A DNA stretch of 37,055 bases from Paraburkholderia podalyriae (lineage in GTDB: Bacteria > Pseudomonadota > Gammaproteobacteria > Burkholderiales > Burkholderiaceae), in assembly GCF_014397785.1 (NCBI RefSeq), contig NZ_VZQQ01000058.1, positions 1 through 37,055 of the forward strand. The letters are read 5' to 3'. The notes beneath the pieces were generated by a model. That model made no database searches and was not told where the DNA came from. It saw nothing but the letters and a program-made list of their open reading frames with translations. The position numbers and the translations under genes were made by a program. Position 1 is the stretch's first letter. Each line of letters begins with the position of its first letter. This document shows, piece by piece, positions 25,579-33,119 of the stretch.

Positions 25579-25975
25579 CGCCGACCCCTCTCCAAGAGAA
25601 ACTTGATGCTGGGCATGACAATCGGGCGACCCGTTGATTCATGACCAGTTGAGGCAATTCTCAGCAGCCTAAATTGTCGCCGCGATCAACCGAAGGGATG
25701 ATTTGACGGGCTCCTGGTCCTATGGATAACCCCGATATGGGCCGTTGATCACTTTGGGCGTGTGCGGTATGCGTCGCAGTAGAAAATGAAGTCGCCGGCG
25801 CCACGCTGGCGCTCGGTTAGTTGTACTGATTAACTGACGAATCGCTAATGGCTCCAATTGTTGCCACATAACTGTCGCGTTCGTCGCGTGCTTAGTTTCC
25901 CGAGGCCAACCTGGGCTGCATAAGCCCGGCCCAGCAGCCAGCGCTCCCTATTTCATATTCTCGAGGATAAAAACA
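25579..25975 (-). promoter_or_regulatory. Upstream region of the DUF1329-DUF1302-RND-YCF48 unit
   Basis: About 400 bases without a gene lie between the terminator of the LuxR-type gene and the DUF1329 start. The region must hold the promoter of the envelope unit, but I cannot fix a -35/-10 pair. A TCATGA palindrome (25639-25644) sits about 63 bases upstream of the start codon, and its surroundings (GTCATGAAT on the minus strand) resemble a site before the permease gene (GTCATGACT). A small dyad GCGCCA-CGC-TGGCGC spans 25798-25812. Confidence 0.35.
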
Positions 25976-26016
25976 GCCTGGGTGTGTCGGCAGAATATCT
26001 GCCGGCACACCCAGGC
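25970..26016 (-). terminator. Strong intrinsic terminator behind the LuxR-type regulator
   Basis: A 19-bp arm at 25976-25994 pairs with 25998-26016 with a single G-T type mismatch and a three-base loop. Read on the minus strand the stem is followed at once by TGTTTTTA. It lies 16 bases after the stop of the regulator and should end the permease-regulator transcript. Confidence 0.92.
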
Positions 26017-26031
26017 GTCCTGGCACTGAGA

Positions 26032-26772
26032 TCAATGCCCTTCGTACTCTGCGATCATCGATACGAGGCTGGCGCGATTCGGCACGCCCACTTTCTCGTA
26101 TATCTTGAGAACATGCGATTTCACGGTCGCAACACTGATGTGAAGCGAATCGGCGATGCTACAGTTTGTCTGGCCTGATATCAGGAGCTCTACGACGTCG
26201 AGTTCCCGGCGAGACAGTGCAAACTCCTTGGACAAGTCCTGTCGCAATTCCGACCTGCTCCGCCCAGTGAAACCGCGCAGGTTGTACTCAATATACTGGT
26301 GCATTGAGTCCACAACGGCGGCAACCTGCGAGCAGTCATGGTCGCGACCGAGCAACAGACTGATCCCTCCAAGAAGTCGCGTGTCGCTCCGGAAGGCAGT
26401 CTCAACGACGTCTTCGAAACCGTGTGCCTTCAAAAAACGTACGTAGTGCTGATTTTCTGGCGTATTGATTTGTGCGACGGTCTGACTCAACAACGCAGCA
26501 CGAGCCGTCTCACTCTGCAGCCGATGATATTCGAAAGGGTCGAACTCGCACATGCCAGCCTTGTATTCGCGATGAAATGCTTCCGGGACATCCAGGCGGC
26601 GAAATTTGCAGCTTTCCGTCCGTTCCTCGACGACGTAGAACGCCAGCGCTCGGACACGCGTCATCGTTGCCACAAACTCCATCGTCTCGTCGACAAAACG
26701 CGCACCGACCAGGGGACGTTCCGAGCGGAAGCGATCCGTGGGGCGACACTCCAAGTTCTGATCACACTTCAT
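26032..26772 (-). CDS. LuxR-family transcriptional regulator
   Basis: The 246-residue protein has a C-terminal LuxR/GerE helix-turn-helix at about 185-242 (LSRRELDVVELLISGQTN and SIADSLHISVATVKSHVLK). The N-terminal 170 residues resemble a GAF-like or autoinducer-type sensing fold but lack an obvious receiver domain, so it is not a standard response regulator. The start ATG lies inside the end of the permease gene, an 11-base overlap in another frame, which implies coupled translation. It probably responds to a metabolite and controls the permease, the envelope unit or the catabolic operon; none of these targets is proven. Confidence 0.88.
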   Translation of the reverse strand: MKCDQNLECRPTDRFRSERPLVGARFVDETMEFVATMTRVRALAFYVVEERTESCKFRRLDVPEAFHREYKAGMCEFDPFEYHRLQSETARAALLSQTVAQINTPENQHYVRFLKAHGFEDVVETAFRSDTRLLGGISLLLGRDHDCSQVAAVVDSMHQYIEYNLRGFTGRSRSELRQDLSKEFALSRRELDVVELLISGQTNCSIADSLHISVATVKSHVLKIYEKVGVPNRASLVSMIAEYEGH

Positions 26773-28204
26773 TTAGCAGTCGTCCAAGTCTGTTATACAG
26801 GGTCGGGCGTGCACTTCTGAGCCAGACGGCGAAGCCCGCACCAGCGGCTCCCACGCCAAGCGTCGCCCACGGCACCAGTTCCGACCAAATCGATTTGCTG
26901 CCGCTCAGCAAGTCCACATGGACCATGATTTGCCACAGGCACAGGAACAGCCCGACGGATGCCATCGCCGGGGCAATGGTACGCTGCCAAAGGGAAACAC
27001 CACGCCCGTTCTTCCAGAAGAAACCCACGACGGCTAATGAGGCGAAGCCCTGCACAGCGACGATGCCTACGGATGCCACGACGCTCGACCACGGCAAGAG
27101 CCCCTGCAATGGATCAACTCCGCCAAGACCGCAGGCAACGATAAAAGCCAGCCCGCTTACGGTCTGTACGATGCTCGCCACGAAAGGCGTCTGCTGCACG
27201 GCATGGGTCCTCGCCAATGCGCTCCAGATAATGCCCTCACGCGCCAGTGAAAAGAAATATCGCGAGATCGTGTTATGAAAACTGATGAGGGCCGCGAGAA
27301 GACTCGTTATCATCAGCATGCCCATCGCGTCAGCAGCCCACGCCCCGACCAGTCTGGATGTCATTGCGAACCACATATTGCCGGGATCTTTTTCAGCTTG
27401 AACCAGCGCGGCTTCGGGACCATAGGCGGCGATGATCATCCAGACCGAAACTGCGTAGAGGACCATGATCAACGTGATCGCAGCGTAGGTCGCTCTCGGA
27501 ATCGTCTTCAGAGGATTCTTCGCCTCTTCCGAATAGATTGCGGTGGTCTCAAAGCCCATGTACGAGCCGATGACAAACACCAACGAAGGCCCAAAGCCGC
27601 TGGTCAACACGATGGACGGCGCAAACGATGCAAGCGGAAAACCCTTCGGGCCGCCGCCATTCAGCACTACCGCAGCATCAAAGATCAGGATGATGGCGAT
27701 CTCGCACAGCATCAGAAGGCACAAAAATCGCCCGCTGAACTCTACATTACGATAGCCAAAATAGTGGACCACGAGCGCTGTACCAGCCGCACTGAGCCAC
27801 CATGGCACGGCTGCGCCTACATGGTCATGAAGCCATTGACTCAGAAAGAACCCCACCATCGCGTAGCAGGCGAGCTGAATAGCGTTGTATGCGAGCAAAG
27901 CGAGGAACGCTCCGCCTACCCCCGCCGGTCTGCCTAGACCCGCAGCAATATAGGCGTAAAAGGCACCCGCGTTCCTGACATGACGGCTCATTGCCGCGTA
28001 GCCGACACTGAAAAGCAGATAGACGGCTCCGGCAATAATGAACGATCCCGGGACACCCGCACCATTGCCCATAGCAATGCTCACCGGCACCGCACCGACG
28101 AGGGCCGTCAACGGGCCATTTGTTGCAATCACTAAAAACACAATCGACGTCAATCCCAGCGCGTCCTTGCGCAGCGCATGCTCCTCGCCAGCCTCAGTCT
28201 TCAT
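26762..28204 (-). CDS. APC-superfamily amino acid/amine permease
   Basis: The 480-residue protein is strongly hydrophobic with about 12 membrane segments. It has the APC signature YMGFETTAIYSEEAKNP near residue 216, followed by KTIPRATY, and a cytoplasmic REGI loop near 320. Members take up amino acids, polyamines or related amines by cation symport. It is a good candidate for importing a charged, possibly methylated amine used by the catabolic operon. The start has AGGAG a few bases upstream, and the stop overlaps the start of the LuxR-type gene. Substrate specificity cannot be read from sequence. Confidence 0.88.
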   Translation of the reverse strand: MKTEAGEEHALRKDALGLTSIVFLVIATNGPLTALVGAVPVSIAMGNGAGVPGSFIIAGAVYLLFSVGYAAMSRHVRNAGAFYAYIAAGLGRPAGVGGAFLALLAYNAIQLACYAMVGFFLSQWLHDHVGAAVPWWLSAAGTALVVHYFGYRNVEFSGRFLCLLMLCEIAIILIFDAAVVLNGGGPKGFPLASFAPSIVLTSGFGPSLVFVIGSYMGFETTAIYSEEAKNPLKTIPRATYAAITLIMVLYAVSVWMIIAAYGPEAALVQAEKDPGNMWFAMTSRLVGAWAADAMGMLMITSLLAALISFHNTISRYFFSLAREGIIWSALARTHAVQQTPFVASIVQTVSGLAFIVACGLGGVDPLQGLLPWSSVVASVGIVAVQGFASLAVVGFFWKNGRGVSLWQRTIAPAMASVGLFLCLWQIMVHVDLLSGSKSIWSELVPWATLGVGAAGAGFAVWLRSARPTLYNRLGRLLNEV

Positions 28205-28873
28205 AGCGTTCCTCTCCTACATCCCTATTAGTCATGACTTTCAGAATACATATCTGTGAATGCAAGACGGTTCTTTGGCCGAAATACGCGACACAGCCAT
28301 GGTTCCGGTTTGCCTCTACTTCTGGATCGCTCCTTCAGCGGCGGTCCGATAGACAGCGTAGTACGCCAGAAACACAATGGGCCGGTTCAACGACGACACA
28401 GATGCCATCGATGATGTCTCAACTGCACCGCCTAAATCATGTCATCCGACCTAGTTACCTTTTATAGCCCGGCAATAAACCAACAGCAAGTAAGTGGAAG
28501 CACCTAGCCGAGCGCACTGCATCCGGCTCCCCCATCGGCTACGCACGCAATGGGAACGCCGTTCCGGGTTTCGTTCCTCTCTGCGGAGGCAATTGGGGGA
28601 AGCGCATGAGAGCGGCCAGACTGCCTGTTTCGTACCTCCCTATAGCCGATCTGCTTTTGCAAACTAGGTCATGTGACATATACTCATTTGGCGGACGGGC
28701 GGTCCGTGCTGGAGTGGATGCTGCGACCGAGTAGTCGCTTTTCCGGTGATATGCATTCGAACCGATGTGGCGCCGCGAAGACGCTGCAGAAAGGAGTGAC
28801 GGCGCGCCGGTCAGACGGCGTCAATCGGCGTCAGGCCGCTGCGGAAGTACAGTGAAGAGCGAAGGAGAAGTTC
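28205..28873. promoter_or_regulatory. Divergent intergenic region between permease and orphan gene
   Basis: About 670 bases without a credible gene separate two divergent units. The region holds a perfect palindrome AGTCATGACT (28230-28239), 30 bases before the permease start, and two inverted copies of an 18-base motif described separately. Promoters for both directions must lie here, but I cannot define -35/-10 boxes with confidence. Confidence 0.5.
28439..28679. repeat. Pair of inverted 18-base motifs (ATGTCAnnnGACCTAGTT)
   Basis: The motif reads forward at 28439-28456 and in reverse complement at 28662-28679; 15 of 18 positions agree. The arms are 205 bases apart. They could be paired operators allowing looping, or ends of a small decayed inverted-repeat element. 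No target-site duplication is evident. Confidence 0.6.
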
Positions 28874-29143
28874 ATGGCTAGCACCGGAAAGTCATTGCGT
28901 CAGATGGTCGACTACTGGCTCGCCCCCTGCGAGGGCGAACGCGTCAAGGTTGCGAAGTTCAGAAACAGGCGGTTAACCCGGGAGCGGTATGTATGCATTG
29001 AGGCATCGAGGCCAGCAGGGCCAGTAGCCATGTTTTTCTTCCGTCACGATGATGGCAACTGGTGCATATACCCGCCACGCCTGGAACAGCCCGCGATGAG
29101 CCTGACGCCATGGAGTGGGTCTTGCACAGACGCGGTCGCATGA
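28874..29143 (+). CDS. Small uncharacterised protein (89 residues)
   Basis: I do not recognise the family. The protein starts MASTGKSLRQMVDYWLAP, is basic in its first half, and has an aromatic patch (VAMFFFRHDDGNWCIYPP) that looks like beta strands. There is no signal peptide or membrane segment. A strong AAGGAG lies seven bases before the ATG, which is the best evidence that it is translated. It is followed 65 bases later by a TetR-type gene on the same strand, and it may be a small cytosolic accessory or regulator. Confidence 0.6.
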   Translation: MASTGKSLRQMVDYWLAPCEGERVKVAKFRNRRLTRERYVCIEASRPAGPVAMFFFRHDDGNWCIYPPRLEQPAMSLTPWSGSCTDAVA

Positions 29144-29208
29144 CCGACAATGGGTTTTTGAGACCAACTAGTCGGCAATAACCTATTTGAGTGTGCCGCA
29201 ATTAAACC

Positions 29209-29955
29209 ATGGCCAACAAAACGTTTCCTGGCGAGGGTCCGTTACAGACGCGACGAGCGCCATTCGATACAGTGACTCAAGCACGGGCGCGCATTGACTC
29301 GGGTGCCGAAAACGGAAAACGAGCATTGACCGAGCGGGGGCGCAATGCCGTAGTGCGCATCTTGAAATGCGCGACCGATATTTTCATCGCGGAGGGTTAT
29401 GGCGGACTAACTATGCGGAAGGTTGCATTGAACGCGGGCATAGCCCTCTCCAACTTGCAGCATTACTTTCCAACCCGGGAGGCTTTGTTTGCCGCACTCA
29501 TGAGGCAGACGATAACAGAATACGCTGAAACGAACGACAGCATTAGCCAGGATACCTCGCTCACCGCCGAGGAACGATTGGAAAAGATTGTCCGACTGCT
29601 GATCGAGGACGACAAACAACCTCGCACGCAGAGCCTGTTCATCAACATGTGGGCGCTCGCCCAAACCCAGGATTTTGCCCGCGAGATTATGGACGAGGCT
29701 TACGCTGTACAACGACGGATGATTCGTACCTTCGTCGAAGCCGTAAACCCGGACTTGCTGCCATCGGAGCTTTCGTGCCGCGCAGCGCTAATAACCTGCC
29801 AAATTGAAGGCCTGCTCATCTTGATTCCCCAGAGGAACCGCTTTCCCTCTGATGTTAGAGGAATCGAGGACGAGGCGGTCCGAGCTATTCTGGCTCTCGC
29901 TCGGGCGGAGAGTTCGCGCAGCAATGTTCAAAAGGCCCGACCAATAAGGCCTTGA
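29209..29955 (+). CDS. TetR-family transcriptional regulator
   Basis: The 248-residue protein has a TetR helix-turn-helix at about 47-95 (ILKCATDIFIAEGYGG, LTMRKVALNAGI, LQHYFPTREALF) and a helical C-terminal ligand domain. An unusual N-terminal tail of about 45 residues precedes the DNA-binding domain, and no good ribosome-binding site is seen before the ATG. A true start further downstream is possible, although no ATG lies between the first one and the helix-turn-helix. The gene is transcribed away from the permease unit. It may control the divergent region or the catabolic genes; the ligand is unknown. Confidence 0.87.
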   Translation: MANKTFPGEGPLQTRRAPFDTVTQARARIDSGAENGKRALTERGRNAVVRILKCATDIFIAEGYGGLTMRKVALNAGIALSNLQHYFPTREALFAALMRQTITEYAETNDSISQDTSLTAEERLEKIVRLLIEDDKQPRTQSLFINMWALAQTQDFAREIMDEAYAVQRRMIRTFVEAVNPDLLPSELSCRAALITCQIEGLLILIPQRNRFPSDVRGIEDEAVRAILALARAESSRSNVQKARPIRP

Positions 29956-30058
29956 CGCTTCGCGGCGGTTGCCAGCTAACCTCGTCACAAGGCTACTTTC
30001 GAGGGACGGAATAAACCGGAGTTCTTCGGCGACCTCTGTAACGACGACGGTGCCGTAA
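29956..30058. other. Spacer before the SDR pseudogene
   Basis: No complete gene is present. A short open stretch in one plus-strand frame (KPEFFGDLCNDDGAVNEA, from about 30013) looks protein-like and may be the end of another decayed gene, but it is too short to name. Confidence 0.3.
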
Positions 30059-30540
30059 ATGAGGCCGCGCTTCGACGGTCGCGTCGCGCTCGCTCACAAG
30101 CGCTGGAACCGCAACCGGCGCGGCCACGGCAGCACCTATGCGCAGCGAAGGCGCGCACGTCTACATGCTCGGCCGGCGCGAGGCGCCGCTCGAGGTGATG
30201 GCGACTGTGACTGGCGCCATCGCAGTAGTCGCCGATGCAGCCGACGCGGTGCAGGTCCGCTCGGCGCTCGGGCGGATCTTGCAGCGTCACAACCGGCTCG
30301 ACGCCGCGATAGCCCAAAGCCGCCGGCCTAGGCGTCGCCGCGCTCGGCGACCAGGCGACGACTGCGGCGCAGCACGTGCCGCGTCAATCTCGCCCTCGCG
30401 TTCCTCATCATGCGTGAAGCGCCGCCGATGCTGATCGACAGCTGCGGCGCGATCGTCGTCGTGAGTTCGTTCGCGAGTCTCGCAGCCGTGCCCGACGCGG
30501 CAAGGGTATGTCAACGCAGACGCTTCGTCATGCGGCAAGC
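30059..30540 (+). pseudogene. Decayed short-chain dehydrogenase with four frameshifts
   Basis: Reading across frames gives an SDR in order: FDGRVAL, then VTSAGTATG (the cofactor loop, normally TGxxxGIG), RSEGAHVYMLGRREAPLE, an NRLDAAIAQ strand, AALGDQATTAAQHV, RVNLALAFLIMREAPPML, AIVVVSSFASLAAVPDAA with the catalytic serine, and YVNADAS where YxxxK is expected. Each junction is repaired by deleting a single base (near 30093, 30316, 30380 and 30504), so four one-base insertions separate five frame segments. The cofactor loop and catalytic lysine are also changed and the C-terminus is missing. It is therefore a genuine remnant and not only a sequencing artefact, although some indels could be errors. 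Confidence 0.75.
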
Positions 30541-31093
30541 CCCTTCTGTTTTGCTCGCAGAGTGATGACCAATCCGTAAGTAGATTTCATCTATCGGCTT
30601 TGCGCTGTCCGCTGTCCGGACTGTGCAAGAAGTCCAGCGTGTACCGCCCCCTGAGCTTGTTTTCCAAGGGGCCAGAAGTAGCCGTACCTTTCGGGCGCGA
30701 CGGCAGGAAGTGGCGAGATGACACTCATTTTCCTTTCGAATCAGCTGCTTGATGGCACTTTGGCGAAAATCACACGAATTCCGGCCGACCCTCCGGTAGG
30801 ACCCTGGTGGTCTGCGCCGCGCCCGGAAGCGCCTTCCGCTCGCGTTCTGTTCCCTTCGCGTCGCTAACTCGCCCCGTCTTTCCCTGCATGAACGCACTGT
30901 GCTGCATCACGGTCGCACTCGCGATCCATCCGGCGTGGTGTATGACTTCGCCAGCTTCTTCGCTCTCCACGGCCAGCATGGCATCGCCTTTCAAGGCGCG
31001 ACCCGACCGTTCCGCGACTCCGTCGGCCCGTCTTCACCACCCGCATCAGGGTAAACACAGATTCGTCCCGATCAAAAGCTGCATAGAATGACA
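30541..31093. other. Gene-poor stretch, perhaps with minus-strand coding remnants
   Basis: No intact gene is convincing. On the minus strand, frames between 31094 and 30770 read in a protein-like way (YAAFDRDESVFTLMRVVKTG, then after a shift GDAMLAVESEEAGEVI and GWIASATVMQHSAF), which could be a frameshifted remnant. I cannot name a family. The stretch 30541-30770 holds nothing I recognise. Confidence 0.3.
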
Positions 31094-31161
31094 AACATTA
31101 GCAAGGAGCAATGTTACTTGCTATAGATTAATACGACTGACCCGCAGCACACGGAGACACG
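31094..31161 (+). promoter_or_regulatory. Likely promoter/leader of the homogentisate cluster
   Basis: The region holds an inverted repeat AACATT (31094-31099) and AATGTT (31110-31115), followed by an AT-rich TATAGATTAAT from 31122 that could contain a -10 box. A short CGGAGA lies before the ATG at 31162. The dyad may be an operator for a regulator of the cluster, possibly the IclR-type protein at its far end. Confidence 0.35.
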
Positions 31162-32853
31162 ATGCAGATCGATTATCAAACGATGCGGTTCGACTACGAG
31201 CGAGCCGCCGACCACGACGCCGCGACGCCCGCTACCTATCCGGTCGTCGTGATCGGAGCGGGCCCTGTCGGGCTGAGCGCCGCGATCGATCTGGCGCAGC
31301 AGGGCGTGCGTACCGTGCTCGTCGATAACGACGACACACTGTCGAGCGGCTCGCGCGCCATCTGTTTCGCCAAGCGGACGCTGGAAATTTTCGACCGCCT
31401 CGGCTGCGGCGCGCAGATGGTGGACAAAGGCGTGAGCTGGAACGTCGGCAAGGTGTTCCTGCAGGACGAACTGATCTACACGTTCAATCTGCTGCCCGAA
31501 ACGGGCCACGCCCGCCCCGCCTTCATCAACTTGCAGCAGTACTACGTCGAAGGCTATCTGGCCGGGCGCGCACGGCAGACGGCCAATCTGCAGATGCGCT
31601 GGAAAAGCAACGTCATCGGTCTGACGCAGCACGACGGCTATGTCGAATTGCAGGTCGAAACCCCCGACGGCGTCTACCCGATGCGCGCGCAATACGTGAT
31701 TGCCGCCGATGGCTCGCGCAGCGCGGTGCGCAAGGCGCTCGGTCTCGATAGTCGTGGCCGTACGTTCAAGGACCGCTTCCTGATCGCCGACGTGAAGATG
31801 AAGGCGCCGTTTCCGACCGAGCGCTGGTTCTGGTTCGATCCGCCGTTTCACCGCAATCAGTCGGTGTTGCTGCATCGTCAGCCCGACAACGTCTGGCGCA
31901 TCGATTTCCAGCTCGGCTGGGACGCCGACCCGGTTGCGGAAAAGCAGCCGGAGAAAGTGATTCCGCGCGTGAAGGCATTGCTGGGCGAAGACACGGAGTT
32001 CGAACTCGAATGGGTCAGCGTCTACACGTTTTCGTGTTTACGGATGGACAGTTTCCGGCATGGCCGCGTGCTGTTCGCGGGCGATTCGGCGCATGGTGTG
32101 TCGCCGTTCGGCGCGCGCGGCGCGAATAGCGGCGTGCAGGACGCCGACAACCTTGCGTGGAAGTTGCGGCTGGTGGTCAACGGCGACGCGCCGCCTTCAT
32201 TGCTCGACACCTATGCATCGGAGCGCGAATACGCGGCCGATGAAAACATCCTGAACTCGTCACGCGCAACGGACTTCATCACGCCAAAAAGCGCGATCTC
32301 GCGGATGTTCCGCGATGCGACGCTCAAGCTCGCGAAAGACTGCCCGTTCGCGCGACGCATCGTCAATAGCGGGCGACTGTCGATTCCCGCCGTGTTGCGC
32401 GACTCGACGCTGAACACGCCCGACGCCGCCGACGCCGCGTTCTCCTGCACGATGGTGCCCGGCGCGGTCTGCACGGACGCGCCCGTGAAGGTGCAAGGCG
32501 ACGACGCGTGGTTCCTCAACCAGACGGGCCACGGCGGCTTTACGGGCGTGCATTTCTGCGGCCATGGAGACGATCTTTCGGCGTGTGCCGAACAGCTTGC
32601 CGCGCTCGCCCGGCTCGCGGTTCCGGTGCGCACGGTGATCGTCGTGCCGCGCGGCGCTGCGGCGACGGCCTTGCCGGGTATGCCTGGCATCACCGTGGTC
32701 GAAGACGTCGAGGGCATCGTCACGCATCGCTTCGATGCGCGTCCCGGCACCTTCTATCTGCTGCGACCCGATCAGCATGTCTGCGCACGCTGGCGCGCGT
32801 TCGACACGGGATTGGTCGCGAAAGCCGTCAATCGCGCTACGTGCAACGGATGA
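31162..32853 (+). CDS. mhaA: FAD-dependent aromatic monooxygenase, probable 3-hydroxyphenylacetate 6-hydroxylase large subunit
   Basis: The 563-residue flavoprotein belongs to the MhpA/PheA-like hydroxylases. The ADP-binding VVVIGAGPVGLSAA is at 28-41, the DG motif (VIAADGSRSAVRKALG) near 180, and the GD motif (VLFAGDSAHGVSPFGARG) near 303. A thioredoxin-like C-terminal domain follows. It is immediately followed by a small overlapping gene and then the homogentisate genes. This matches, as I recall it, the mhaAB arrangement described in Pseudomonas putida, where a flavoprotein and a small coupling protein turn 3-hydroxyphenylacetate into homogentisate. The family is certain; the substrate is inferred from neighbours. 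MhpA-type activity on a related phenol remains possible. Confidence 0.82.
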   Translation: MQIDYQTMRFDYERAADHDAATPATYPVVVIGAGPVGLSAAIDLAQQGVRTVLVDNDDTLSSGSRAICFAKRTLEIFDRLGCGAQMVDKGVSWNVGKVFLQDELIYTFNLLPETGHARPAFINLQQYYVEGYLAGRARQTANLQMRWKSNVIGLTQHDGYVELQVETPDGVYPMRAQYVIAADGSRSAVRKALGLDSRGRTFKDRFLIADVKMKAPFPTERWFWFDPPFHRNQSVLLHRQPDNVWRIDFQLGWDADPVAEKQPEKVIPRVKALLGEDTEFELEWVSVYTFSCLRMDSFRHGRVLFAGDSAHGVSPFGARGANSGVQDADNLAWKLRLVVNGDAPPSLLDTYASEREYAADENILNSSRATDFITPKSAISRMFRDATLKLAKDCPFARRIVNSGRLSIPAVLRDSTLNTPDAADAAFSCTMVPGAVCTDAPVKVQGDDAWFLNQTGHGGFTGVHFCGHGDDLSACAEQLAALARLAVPVRTVIVVPRGAAATALPGMPGITVVEDVEGIVTHRFDARPGTFYLLRPDQHVCARWRAFDTGLVAKAVNRATCNG

Positions 32854-33089
32854 CCATCATGACCACGCTGAATATCGAAACCAATATCGCCGACCCTGAC
32901 GCGTTCTACGAAAAACTGATCGACGCGCACAACGGTCTGACCGACGAACAAAGTCATTTCATGAACGCGAAGCTGGTGCTGCTGCTCGCCAACCATATCG
33001 GCGATGCCAGCGTGCTGGCCACGGCGCTCGCCATCGCCCGCGCAGACGCCGCGCCCGATAACGACGCCGTGCCGCAACAGCCGAACTGA
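32850..33089 (+). CDS. mhaB: Small DUF2783-like partner of the monooxygenase
   Basis: The 79-residue protein (MTIMTTLNIETN start, then DAFYEKLIDAHNGLTDEQS and NAKLVLLLANHIGD) resembles DUF2783 proteins found directly behind such flavoproteins. Its ATG overlaps the monooxygenase stop as ATGA; a second in-frame ATG at 32859 would give 76 residues. It is mostly helical without a cofactor motif, which suits a coupling or stabilising subunit such as MhaB. The assignment rests on position and size more than on motifs. Confidence 0.75.
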   Translation: MTIMTTLNIETNIADPDAFYEKLIDAHNGLTDEQSHFMNAKLVLLLANHIGDASVLATALAIARADAAPDNDAVPQQPN

Positions 33090-33119
33090 TCCAACATTTC
33101 CCGTTCCACGGAGAAGCAG

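Noticed and set aside
25798..25812. Small GC hairpin before DUF1329
   Set aside because: A six-base stem without a T-run is common in such GC-rich sequence; too weak to call a terminator.
28748..28770. tRNA-like T-loop string (TTCGAACC)
   Set aside because: No matching acceptor stem, anticodon arm or D arm could be found on either strand around it.
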